Positions 6,979 to 14,293 of a DNA stretch of 17,962 nt are shown piece by piece. The notes under the pieces were generated by a model that searched no databases, was not told where the DNA came from, and saw nothing but the letters and a program-made list of their open reading frames with translations. Numbering within the stretch: position 1 is the first letter of the stretch; each line of letters starts with the position of its first letter. Location of the stretch: positions 1-17,962 of the forward strand of contig WGFP01000120.1 in the NCBI GenBank assembly GCA_015492195.1. The letters run 5' to 3'. Source of the stretch: Acidiferrobacterales bacterium. GTDB lineage: Bacteria; Pseudomonadota; Gammaproteobacteria; Acidiferrobacterales; Sulfurifustaceae. The translations under genes were made by a program, and so were the position numbers.

Positions 6979-7759
6979 CAGCGTTGCAAGCGACAATATG
7001 TATGAGCATTTTGCAAGGCTGTCCACCGCCTATAATGATGTACGCACGACCGATCCGGAACCCGTCTTGTATATCCGGAATAAACTGCAAGACAGGGAAT
7101 CCATCCGGGGCGCCGACATCGGCTGCGGGGGCGGGCGATACGATTTGTTGTTGTTGCAATACCTACCCCGTCTCCACCTTATCTGCAGCGACGTCAACGA
7201 GGCCATGGTGGAAGAAACCGCCCGTTATCTAAGGGATCACGGACAAAATAATTTTACGGCGCGACGGCTTGATGCCTCGGATTTGCAACTGGGCGATAAT
7301 GCGCTGGACTGTATTCTTACCTTTAACGCCATTCACCATTTCGATCCCGCGGCCTTTTTAAGTCAGGCCGAAAAGGCGTTGCGTGATGCGGGTTACATTT
7401 TTATTTATACCCGCCTGAGAAGCCAGAATGCTCGCACCATCTGGGGCCGCTTTTTTCCGGGTTTTACCGAAAAGGAAAACCGCTTGTATGACCTGGCCCA
7501 GGTGGAAAGGTGGGCGGACAAGATCAACGGTCTCAACTTGGAGACGGTTGAATTTTTCAAATTTAAGCGCGTTGCCCCGTTGGCCAATTTATTAAATCAA
7601 GCCCAAAGCAAACACTATTCAACCTTTTCTCTTTACTCCGAGACGGAATTTAAAAAAGGGCTGAATATTTTCAAGCGCCAGGTTGAGCGTCGTTTCCGCG
7701 ACCCCACGCGTGTCGAGTGGCACGATGAGAATGCCATGCTGGTTTTCCGCAAGGACTGA
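6971..7759 (+). CDS. Class I SAM-dependent methyltransferase, substrate unknown
   Basis: This 262-residue protein has the Rossmann methyltransferase core: motif I ADIGCGGGR at 48-56, an acidic residue at D74 (LICSDVNEAM) for the SAM ribose, LDASDLQ near 100-106, and DCILTFNAIHHF near 113-124. That layout is of the Methyltransf_11/25 type, as in UbiE-like enzymes. The C-terminal 100 residues are not diagnostic. There is no signal peptide or membrane segment, so it is cytoplasmic. The ATG at 6971 lies inside the end of ino1 (ATGGCTAG, 8-nt overlap), implying translational coupling. M10 (MYEHFARLSTAYND) is an alternative start closer to where the family usually begins. The link to ino1 suggests, but does not show, action on an inositol derivative or lipid. 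Confidence 0.85.
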   Translation: MASSVASDNMYEHFARLSTAYNDVRTTDPEPVLYIRNKLQDRESIRGADIGCGGGRYDLLLLQYLPRLHLICSDVNEAMVEETARYLRDHGQNNFTARRLDASDLQLGDNALDCILTFNAIHHFDPAAFLSQAEKALRDAGYIFIYTRLRSQNARTIWGRFFPGFTEKENRLYDLAQVERWADKINGLNLETVEFFKFKRVAPLANLLNQAQSKHYSTFSLYSETEFKKGLNIFKRQVERRFRDPTRVEWHDENAMLVFRKD

Positions 7760-7767
7760 TCAAAGAG

Positions 7768-8580
7768 TCAACGCGAGGTAGCAGGCGCATCCTTCCGGGG
7801 CGTCTCGGCGGAAGCGTATTTGAGTTTGTACCACAACAAGCCCAGGCGTTCGTGCAGCGCCGCGCTGCTCAGGGCCAGGCCCTTGGCGCTCGGCAGGTAA
7901 CCCAGTATGCTGCGCTCCCCCCTGGTGGGGGTGGCGAAACCCATCGGCGCCGCCGTTACCTTAAACCCCGCGTTTTCAAAGGCCCACACCGCCCGAGGCA
8001 TGTGCCGGGCATGGGTAACCAGATAGACGCGGTTGATGCCGGCATTCTCAAGAATTTTTTTTGAGTATTTTGCGTTCTCGAACGTCGTGTGTGATTTTTT
8101 TTCCACCCATTTCGGTTTTATTTGAAAGTCCTCCTCCAGCACGACCTGCATGAGAACGGCCTCCGAGGTTTTCTCGCCGAAAGGCGCACCGCCGCTGACC
8201 AGAAGCGGCAGTCCCGTGGTGCGATGCAGGCGGGCGGCGTAGCGCACACGTTCCAGTGTCGGCTTGCTGACGGTATCCGCGCGGTATTCCGGGGCATCGG
8301 CATAACGGCCGCCGCCGAGAACAACGATGGCATCCGCCTGCTGTTTTGCCTCCTTTGCGGAGAGCGGTGGAAGCGGTTGGACGGAGGCCTCAATCGCAGC
8401 CAGGAGTTGTTTGCCGGTTAAAGGCAGGCTCAAGACGAGCAAGGCGGCGATGCATAGGCCGACGACAATGTTTCCGAGCCCGCGCCACCAGATTTGGATC
8501 AGGAAGCCAAGAAACGCAACTCCCACAATTACGCCGGGCGGAGTCAGCAGAAGCGCCAGCGCTTTGGGCCAGATCTCCAT
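7768..8580 (-). CDS. YdcF/ElyC/SanA family (DUF218) envelope protein
   Basis: The 270-residue protein has two hydrophobic segments at about 9-30 and 34-55, then a DUF218 domain from about 84. The domain includes DAIVVLGGGR, RYAARLHRTTGLPLLVSGG, TFENAKYSKKIL and RVYLVTHARHMPRAVWAFENAGF. Length and two-segment topology fit E. coli ElyC (259 residues), which supports peptidoglycan synthesis and lipid-carrier homeostasis, better than SanA. The biochemical activity of the family is unsettled. It is the last gene of the minus-strand run, 4 nt after lipA, with no Shine-Dalgarno. Its stop lies 8 nt from the stop of the methyltransferase, with no terminator between the convergent units. Placement at the end of a cell-wall operon supports an envelope role, by inference. 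Confidence 0.85.
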   Translation of the reverse strand: MEIWPKALALLLTPPGVIVGVAFLGFLIQIWWRGLGNIVVGLCIAALLVLSLPLTGKQLLAAIEASVQPLPPLSAKEAKQQADAIVVLGGGRYADAPEYRADTVSKPTLERVRYAARLHRTTGLPLLVSGGAPFGEKTSEAVLMQVVLEEDFQIKPKWVEKKSHTTFENAKYSKKILENAGINRVYLVTHARHMPRAVWAFENAGFKVTAAPMGFATPTRGERSILGYLPSAKGLALSSAALHERLGLLWYKLKYASAETPRKDAPATSR

Positions 8581-8584
8581 AGAT

Positions 8585-9604
8585 TTATGTCGGATAGGGG
8601 GCGGTCATTCCCGGCATCCCGCCTCCTCCGACGTTTACACGTTCCCGTGCGGCAGCCTGCTGATCGGCGTGGTAGGACGAGCGCACCATCGGCCCGCTGG
8701 CGACGTTGCTGAAGCCCATGTCGCGCCCAAGGCGCGCGAAGTGTTCGAATTCTTCCGGTGTGACAAAGCGCTCGACCGGAAGATGGTGACGGCTGGGTTG
8801 CAGATATTGGCCGATCGTCAGCATGTCGCAGCCGTGGCGTCGCAGGTCCCGCATGACCGCTTCGATCTCGGCATTGGTTTCGCCCAGGCCCGTCATCAAC
8901 CCCGACTTGGTCGGGATTTCCGGATGCCTCTCCTTGAACCGGCGCAACAATTCCAACGAATGCGTATAATTTCCTCCCGGGCGCGCGGCCTTGTAAAGGC
9001 GCGGCACGGTTTCCAGATTATGATTGAAAACGTCCGGCAATGCCGTATCCAGGTTATCGAGCGCAGCCTGTATGCGCCCGCGAAAATCCGGAACCAGAAT
9101 TTCAACCGTTGTCGAGGGGGTATGGGTGCGCACCGCGCGGATGCAGGCGGCAAAATGGGAAGCCCCGCCGTCACGCAGGTCGTCGCGATCCACCGAGGTA
9201 ATGACGACGAACTTAAGCCCCATTGAGGCAACGGCACGCGCAAGGTTGTCCGGCTCGTCCTGATCAAGCGGCGCCGGCCGGCCGTGGGCGACGTCACAAA
9301 ACGGACAACGCCGGGTGCACAGACGACCCATGATCATGAAAGTGGCGGTGCCGTGGCGGAAACATTCGCCGATATTCGGGCATGATGCCTCTTCGCATAC
9401 CGTGTTGAGATGGTGGTCGCGCAGCAGGGATTTGAGGCGACCGACCTCGGGATGAGTGGGCGCCTGCGCGCGAATCCACGGGGGTTTGCGCAACGGTTTC
9501 CTGGGTGCAATCTTTACCGGGATGCGCGCGGTCTTGGCGGCACCCCTTTCTCCCCCGGAAACATCGCGGAAGGAAACGGAATTTTTGGAATCGTCGTTAG
9601 CCAT
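8585..9604 (-). CDS. lipA: Lipoyl synthase LipA
   Basis: LipA is a radical-SAM enzyme that inserts two sulfurs into octanoyl groups carried on the lipoyl domains of pyruvate and 2-oxoglutarate dehydrogenases and the glycine-cleavage H protein. The 339-residue sequence shows both iron-sulfur sites: the auxiliary cluster C70-x4-C75-x5-C81 (CEEASCPNIGEC) and the radical-SAM C96-x3-C100-x2-C103 (CTRRCPFC). The C-terminal RSSYHADQQ at 308-316 contains the serine that ligates the auxiliary cluster. The N-terminal 30 residues are variable. It overlaps lipB by 8 nt (9597-9604), and CAGG inside lipB can serve as Shine-Dalgarno 5 nt before the ATG. Confidence 0.98.
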   Translation of the reverse strand: MANDDSKNSVSFRDVSGGERGAAKTARIPVKIAPRKPLRKPPWIRAQAPTHPEVGRLKSLLRDHHLNTVCEEASCPNIGECFRHGTATFMIMGRLCTRRCPFCDVAHGRPAPLDQDEPDNLARAVASMGLKFVVITSVDRDDLRDGGASHFAACIRAVRTHTPSTTVEILVPDFRGRIQAALDNLDTALPDVFNHNLETVPRLYKAARPGGNYTHSLELLRRFKERHPEIPTKSGLMTGLGETNAEIEAVMRDLRRHGCDMLTIGQYLQPSRHHLPVERFVTPEEFEHFARLGRDMGFSNVASGPMVRSSYHADQQAAARERVNVGGGGMPGMTAPYPT

Positions 9605-10280
9605 AATTGCCTGCGTATGATGTGCCGTGACCCGGTCTGGCCAAACAAGGCGGTGAATTATAGCCCAGCCGGTGCATAAGTTGTCCGATCAGGGTTTCGC
9701 TTAGCCGTTCCGTGTCCGCGCTGATACCCAGGTCAACAAGCCGGGTCACCGAAAGCCCCGGATAGCCGCACGGGTCAATGCGTGTGTAGGGCGTCAAATC
9801 CATATCCACATTCAGGGAAAGACCATGGTAACTGGCCCCCCGCCGCACGCGCAGGCCCAACGCGGCGATTTTGTGATCCCCCACGTAAACCCCCGGCGCA
9901 CCGGGACGGCGTTGCGCGCCGATGCCGTGCATGCCGAGTAAATCGATTACCGACTGTTCCAGCGCGCCCACCAGGGTTTTGACGCCCCAGCCGCGGCGCC
10001 GCAGGTCCATCAATACATAGGCGATCAGCTGGCCCGGGCCATGATAGCTGATGTCGCCGCCACGGTCGCTGTGTATTACCGGAATTCCTTGTAGGGTCGA
10101 ACATTGTGCGTCCCTTTTCTTGAGGCCCAGGGTGTAGACCGGCGGGTGTTGCAGGAGCCAGATTTCATCCTCCGTGTCCGGCGCGCGCCGCGAGGTAAAA
10201 TCCTGCATCGCGCGCAGACTTTCTTGATAATCGACCAAGCCTAAATGGCGGATACGGACACGACGATCGAGTGCATCCAT
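9597..10280 (-). CDS. lipB: Octanoyl-ACP:protein N-octanoyltransferase LipB
   Basis: LipB moves the octanoyl chain from acyl carrier protein to the lysine of lipoyl domains, the step before LipA. The protein has 227 residues. Key motifs: RGGDISYHGPGQ at 73-84, the catalytic lysine K137 in YVGDHKIAALG, and the acyl-accepting C171 in DPCGYPG. These match E. coli K135 and C169 closely in position. It starts one base after the dat stop (TGA-A-ATG) and overlaps lipA by 8 nt, so dat, lipB and lipA are likely translated from one message. The usual partner ybeD (DUF493), often just before lipB, is absent. Confidence 0.98.
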   Translation of the reverse strand: MDALDRRVRIRHLGLVDYQESLRAMQDFTSRRAPDTEDEIWLLQHPPVYTLGLKKRDAQCSTLQGIPVIHSDRGGDISYHGPGQLIAYVLMDLRRRGWGVKTLVGALEQSVIDLLGMHGIGAQRRPGAPGVYVGDHKIAALGLRVRRGASYHGLSLNVDMDLTPYTRIDPCGYPGLSVTRLVDLGISADTERLSETLIGQLMHRLGYNSPPCLARPGHGTSYAGNYG

Positions 10281-10281
10281 T

Positions 10282-11163
10282 TCAGGCCACCTCCCCCTGA
10301 CGAAATGCCCGCTTGTAGTCCTGATACAGGGCGTGCATCCGTGCGTACATCGGTCCCGGTTTGCCGCGGCCCACCGGCTTGTCGTTGATGCGGGTAATCG
10401 GCAGGATCTCCTTGGTTGAGCTGGTCAGCCACACTTCCTCCGCGGCAAGCAAATGCGCCTCGCTGACGGGTTCCTCGGCACAGGGAATCTGATTCGCGCG
10501 CGCCAGCTCGAGCACGAGGTCGCGGGTGATCCCCGGCAGGATATACGGTCCCTTCGGCGGCGTCACCAGGCGATTGTTGTTGACGATGAAAATATTGCTG
10601 GCCGCGCCTTCGGTCATAAAGCCGTCGCGCAGCAATATGGCCTCCGCCACTCCCCGGTCAACGGCCTGCTGACGAAGAAGCGCATTTGCCAACAGCGCGG
10701 TCGCCTTGATGTCGCAGCGTTGCCAGCGGATATCCGGCGTTGTGACGGCGGCAATGCCTGACGCAAGCGTTTCCGGATCGGGAGGATTCAATGGCTGTGC
10801 ATAGGCGAAGACGGTGGGGGTGGTGTTATGCGTCGGGAAGGCGTGATCGCGCGGCGCCGCGCCGCGTGTGATCTGCAGGTAAATGGATTGGTCGCCTGTA
10901 CCGGCTGACTCTGCTTCCTTGATCAGGCGCGCGAATATTTCATCCCACGCGGATGCATCGTGGGGATTGTGCATGCGCATGGCCGCCATGCTGCTCTCGA
11001 GGCGGGCAAGGTGATGCGCGAGGCGAAAGGGCCGTCCCCCGAACACGGGGATTACCTCATAGATTCCCTCACCGAAAACAAATCCGCGATCAAATGCGGA
11101 AACCAATGCCTGATCAGGGGGAAGAAACTTTCCGTTCAGGTAGACGCATTTTATGGTTTTCAT
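10282..11163 (-). CDS. dat: D-amino-acid (D-alanine) aminotransferase, PLP fold-type IV
   Basis: The predicted reaction is D-alanine plus 2-oxoglutarate to pyruvate plus D-glutamate, a cytoplasmic source or sink of D-amino acids for peptidoglycan. From the chosen start it has 293 residues. Features: VYLNGKFLPPDQALVSAFDRGFVFGEGIYEV at the N-terminus; YLQITRGAAPRDHAFP near 95-110, a signature of D-alanine rather than branched-chain aminotransferases; the PLP lysine K153 in RCDIKATALLANALLRQ; and EGAASNIFIV with E185. The open frame extends 12 codons upstream to 11199, but that stretch (MYYIQCLFLNKI) is not family-like. Neither start has a Shine-Dalgarno. The 80-bp gap behind dacC is the largest in the run and AT-rich, so a separate promoter is possible. 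Other fold-IV enzymes such as 4-amino-4-deoxychorismate lyase are less likely. Confidence 0.9.
   Translation of the reverse strand: MKTIKCVYLNGKFLPPDQALVSAFDRGFVFGEGIYEVIPVFGGRPFRLAHHLARLESSMAAMRMHNPHDASAWDEIFARLIKEAESAGTGDQSIYLQITRGAAPRDHAFPTHNTTPTVFAYAQPLNPPDPETLASGIAAVTTPDIRWQRCDIKATALLANALLRQQAVDRGVAEAILLRDGFMTEGAASNIFIVNNNRLVTPPKGPYILPGITRDLVLELARANQIPCAEEPVSEAHLLAAEEVWLTSSTKEILPITRINDKPVGRGKPGPMYARMHALYQDYKRAFRQGEVA
10288..10297 (-). promoter_or_regulatory. Strong Shine-Dalgarno of lipB inside dat
   Basis: Read on the minus strand, GGGGGAGGTG lies 7 nt before the lipB ATG and within the last codons of dat. It supports the ATG at 10280 and suggests lipB is translated well even though it abuts the upstream gene. 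Confidence 0.85.
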
Positions 11164-11243
11164 AATTTTATTTAAAAAAAGACACTGAATATAATACATG
11201 AAGAATAAAGCAATGGTCGTATCGCAAGAGGAGCATCAATTAC

Positions 11244-12416
11244 CTATCCGGACTCGCCGTTTCTTAATTGCAACCACAGTCGTATGTTATCAATAGTGCG
11301 TTGTAAAATATTGCCGACCTTGATCTCCTTAAGCGCCACCAGTGGATATTCCGTAAACGGTTCCTGGTCGAGATCCAGGCTGAGGGTACCGACCTTCTGC
11401 CCGTAACGGATGGGCGCGTACTGAATCTCTTTTACGGTAAGTCGCGCGCGAAGCTTGGCGTGCCAACCTCGCGGAAGCGTCAGGTAGAGATTATCGGTGA
11501 CGCCAAGCGGCAATACGTCGCTGTCGCCCTTCCATACGCGCACCATGGTGGCCGGGTTGTTGGCGGCGTACAGCAGGCGTGTTTCGAAGTTGCGGTAGCC
11601 GTAATCGAGTAGTTTCTGACCGGCCTCGACCCGGCTGTTTTCATCTTTTGCGCCTATAACCGCGGCAATCAGGCGCATGTTGTTCCGCTTGGCCGAAACA
11701 ATCAAACAATAACCCGCGGAACGCGTCCTTCCGGTTTTGACGCCGTCCACGGTCTTGTCGCGCCACAGCAGGGCGTTGCGATTATACTGTTTTATATTGT
11801 TGTAGGTGAATTCCTTTATGGAGAATAGCTTGTAATAGTCGGGAAAATCCCGGATCAGTGCGCTTGCGAGCCTGCTTAGGTCGCGCGCCGTGGAATAATG
11901 ACCGGACTGGTCGAGCCCGGTGGCGTTTTTAAAGAACGTACGGTTCATCCCGAGGGTCTGCGCACGAGCGTTCATTTCGGCGACGAATGCTTCTTCATTG
12001 GCGGCGACATGTTCCACTAAAGCAAGGGTGGCGTCATTCGCCGAACGCACGATCATGCTCTTTATAAGGTCTTCAGCGATAACCCAGGTTTCAGGGCGGA
12101 TAAATATTCTTGAGCCTTTCGTATTCCATGCCTTGAAACTTATTTTTACTGGATCACCCAGTTTGAATTTCCCGGCGCTTAATTTCTCAAACAGCAGATA
12201 GGCCGTCATAAGCTTGGTCAGACTGGCCGGCGGCAGGGGTTTATCGGCATTGTGTTCCGCGAGGACGCTTTTGCTGTTGTGGTCGATGAGAAGCCATGCC
12301 TTGGCGGGAATTTTTGGAGGTTGGGGGGACGGAACACCGGCATAACTCGCGATACAAACCAGCGCGAACGCGATGCCTGTAAAGAACCGCGTCAAATATA
12401 AAAACCCCTTTGGCAT
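11244..12416 (-). CDS. dacC: D-alanyl-D-alanine carboxypeptidase, PBP5/6 family
   Basis: This periplasmic DD-carboxypeptidase removes the terminal D-alanine from pentapeptides and so limits cross-linking. The 390-residue protein starts with a signal peptide of about 27 residues (cleavage likely after SYA). The three penicillin-binding motifs are S65-L-T-K68, S125-A-N127 and K227-T-G229. A C-terminal PBP5 domain from about 285 is followed by an amphipathic tail (VGNILQRTIDNIRLWLQLRNG) suited to membrane attachment. The rlpA stop codon is directly followed by this ATG (TAAATG). It could be called dacA; the symbol is by family, not by proven orthology. Substrate supply and D-alanine recycling link it to the following aminotransferase. 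Confidence 0.96.
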   Translation of the reverse strand: MPKGFLYLTRFFTGIAFALVCIASYAGVPSPQPPKIPAKAWLLIDHNSKSVLAEHNADKPLPPASLTKLMTAYLLFEKLSAGKFKLGDPVKISFKAWNTKGSRIFIRPETWVIAEDLIKSMIVRSANDATLALVEHVAANEEAFVAEMNARAQTLGMNRTFFKNATGLDQSGHYSTARDLSRLASALIRDFPDYYKLFSIKEFTYNNIKQYNRNALLWRDKTVDGVKTGRTRSAGYCLIVSAKRNNMRLIAAVIGAKDENSRVEAGQKLLDYGYRNFETRLLYAANNPATMVRVWKGDSDVLPLGVTDNLYLTLPRGWHAKLRARLTVKEIQYAPIRYGQKVGTLSLDLDQEPFTEYPLVALKEIKVGNILQRTIDNIRLWLQLRNGESG

Positions 12417-13292
12417 TTATTCGACAATGATCAGGGCGTCGTAAATTCCATGTTCCGCCACCTGCTTCGCCAGCAGGTCGGCCTCTTCCACGTTTGCCAA
12501 CGGTCCGATGCGGACCCGATAGATCCGCGTCTGTTTTTTAGATTCACTTGTAGGGGATTGAATCAACACGGATTGGACAAAGATCGGCCGGAATCCCGCC
12601 CGCTCCAGCCGGATTCGCAGGCTTGAGGCATTGTCCCACTCGGTAAAAGCACCCACCTGTAGAAACAGGCGCGGCGCAGCGGACGTTTCGGTCTCCGCAG
12701 GAGGAGAGGCGGCTGAGGCCGTTGAGATTATTTCTACGGCAGGCGCCCCGGCTATCTGCTTTTTAGAATCATCGGGGCTGACGACCTCGACCTCGACAAT
12801 GCCGGTGCCGCTGGCGACGATGCCTAATTTGGACGCCGCGGCGTAGGAGAGATCAATCAGGCGGTTTTGCAAAAACGGTCCGCGGTCGTTCACGCGTACG
12901 ATCGCGGAACGGTTGTTGCGAAGATTACGCACACGCACGTAAGTTGGGAGAGGGAGGGTTTTATGCGCGGCGGTCATGGCGTACATATCGTAGATTTCCC
13001 CGTTGGCGGTTCGTCTACCATGAAATTTTTTTCCATACCAGGATGCCACCCCGCGTTCACGGTAGCCGGTCGCGTCCCGCATCGGGTAATACATTTTTCC
13101 ACGGACGACGTATGGCTTGTTGCCCGAGGCGCTTGGGGCCTCGTATCTCGGAACCGCGTCCGGGATGTTGGAAATATCCGCCGGATGCCGGTCGCCCGGG
13201 CCGTCATCTTCATAATAACCGCCGCTTTTGGGAAACAGGTTGCAGGCCGGGAGTGAAAGCGCAAGTATCGCAAGCAGAATACATCGCGTCAT
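12417..13292 (-). CDS. rlpA: Septal ring lytic transglycosylase RlpA (lipoprotein)
   Basis: RlpA is an outer-membrane lipoprotein that, in Pseudomonas aeruginosa, cleaves peptide-free glycan strands at the septum. The 291-residue protein has a lipobox with C17 (LSLPAC). Its double-psi beta-barrel spans about 81-170 (GVASWYGKKFHG, VRVNDRGPF, IDLSYAAASKLG). A SPOR domain from about 208 to the end (LFLQVGAFTEWDNASSLRIRL) binds naked glycan. Acidic and histidine residues E99, D102 and H110 have the same spacing as the residues needed for activity in the Pseudomonas enzyme (E120, D123, H131), so this copy is probably active. That differs from E. coli RlpA, for which lytic activity was not found. 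It overlaps mltB by 4 nt (ATGA). Confidence 0.96.
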   Translation of the reverse strand: MTRCILLAILALSLPACNLFPKSGGYYEDDGPGDRHPADISNIPDAVPRYEAPSASGNKPYVVRGKMYYPMRDATGYRERGVASWYGKKFHGRRTANGEIYDMYAMTAAHKTLPLPTYVRVRNLRNNRSAIVRVNDRGPFLQNRLIDLSYAAASKLGIVASGTGIVEVEVVSPDDSKKQIAGAPAVEIISTASAASPPAETETSAAPRLFLQVGAFTEWDNASSLRIRLERAGFRPIFVQSVLIQSPTSESKKQTRIYRVRIGPLANVEEADLLAKQVAEHGIYDALIIVE

Positions 13293-14284
13293 GACTCATT
13301 CTCACGTTGTTCGCGTATTCTCTCGCCGAGTTCGTAGACCGCCATCGCATAGCGCGTGCTGCGGTTATAGCGCGTGATGACATAGAAATTATTGTATCCG
13401 ATGCGATATATGGGGCCGGACTCCCCTTCGAGCACGATCAGGGCGGCTTGTTTTTCCGTGTCCTCTCGGTTGTGGGGAAAGATGCCGTAATTGATTAAAT
13501 TTCTGACGCTGAGCATCGGTTTCACCCCCAGCTTTTCTATCCAGACGTACAGCGTCCCTTCAAGTTGAACGTCATCACTGACGGGCTCGTTTGCCTCCCA
13601 TCCATGGATCTTGAGGAAATTCGCGATGCTTCCAATGGCATCAATGGCGTTATCGATAAGATCACGTTTTTGATCGCCGTCGAAATCGACGGCATATTGG
13701 CGGTAGCTGCTCGGAATAAATTGCGGCACACCCACCGCGCCGGCATAAGAGCCCTTGATGCGTGAAGGATCTATCTTGAGTTCACGGGTGAGCAGCAAGT
13801 ATTCCTCCAGTTCACGACGGAAGAAATCACGGCGGGGAGGGTATTTTAATGTCAGCGTGGTAAGGGCGTCTATCACCCGATACGCCCCCTTGTTGCGACC
13901 ATACTGGGTTTCAACGCCGAGGATTGCAACAATAATTTCCGGTGCCACCCCGTATTTTTCCCGCGCCCTGGCGAGGGTTTGTGCATGTTTTTTCCAGTAT
14001 CGTTTTCCTCTTTGAATACTGTAGTCGGTGATAAAAAGTTTTTTGTATTCATACCAGGGCAGGGATTCCTTGGGCCGTTCAATCGCTTCGATGATTTCCC
14101 GGCGGATCTTTGCACGAGTAAACAATTCACGCAGCTCTTCTTGAGAAAATCCGTGTCGTTCCACCATCTCGTCGATGAAGGTCACTAATTCGGGGTGCTT
14201 GTTCAAATCCACGGCGTATGCGGCACGCGGCTCGGCCAGCGAGAACATCAGAATCGGTATAAGCGCTGAGATACGCAACATCAT
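13289..14284 (-). CDS. mltB: Lytic murein transglycosylase B (MltB/SltB family)
   Basis: This GH103 enzyme cleaves the MurNAc-GlcNAc bond to form 1,6-anhydro ends. It has 331 residues, with a signal peptide of about 24 (AYA|VDL) and no lipobox, so the mature protein should be soluble in the periplasm unlike E. coli MltB. The catalytic glutamate is E125 in ILGVETQYGR. Other family stretches are KYPPRRDFFRRELEEYL, GSYAGAVGVPQFIPSSY and VDFDGDQKRDLI. The gene begins with two ATG codons. AGGA lies only 2 nt before the first and 5 nt before the second (14279-14281), so the second may be the real start. It lies 9 nt after rodA and overlaps rlpA by 4 nt. Confidence 0.97.
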   Translation of the reverse strand: MMLRISALIPILMFSLAEPRAAYAVDLNKHPELVTFIDEMVERHGFSQEELRELFTRAKIRREIIEAIERPKESLPWYEYKKLFITDYSIQRGKRYWKKHAQTLARAREKYGVAPEIIVAILGVETQYGRNKGAYRVIDALTTLTLKYPPRRDFFRRELEEYLLLTRELKIDPSRIKGSYAGAVGVPQFIPSSYRQYAVDFDGDQKRDLIDNAIDAIGSIANFLKIHGWEANEPVSDDVQLEGTLYVWIEKLGVKPMLSVRNLINYGIFPHNREDTEKQAALIVLEGESGPIYRIGYNNFYVITRYNRSTRYAMAVYELGERIREQRENES

Positions 14285-14293
14285 TGTCCTAGA

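Noticed and set aside
8327..9226. 299-residue plus-strand open frame over lipA and the ElyC-like gene
   Set aside because: It crosses the border of two convincing minus-strand genes and has no recognisable domain.
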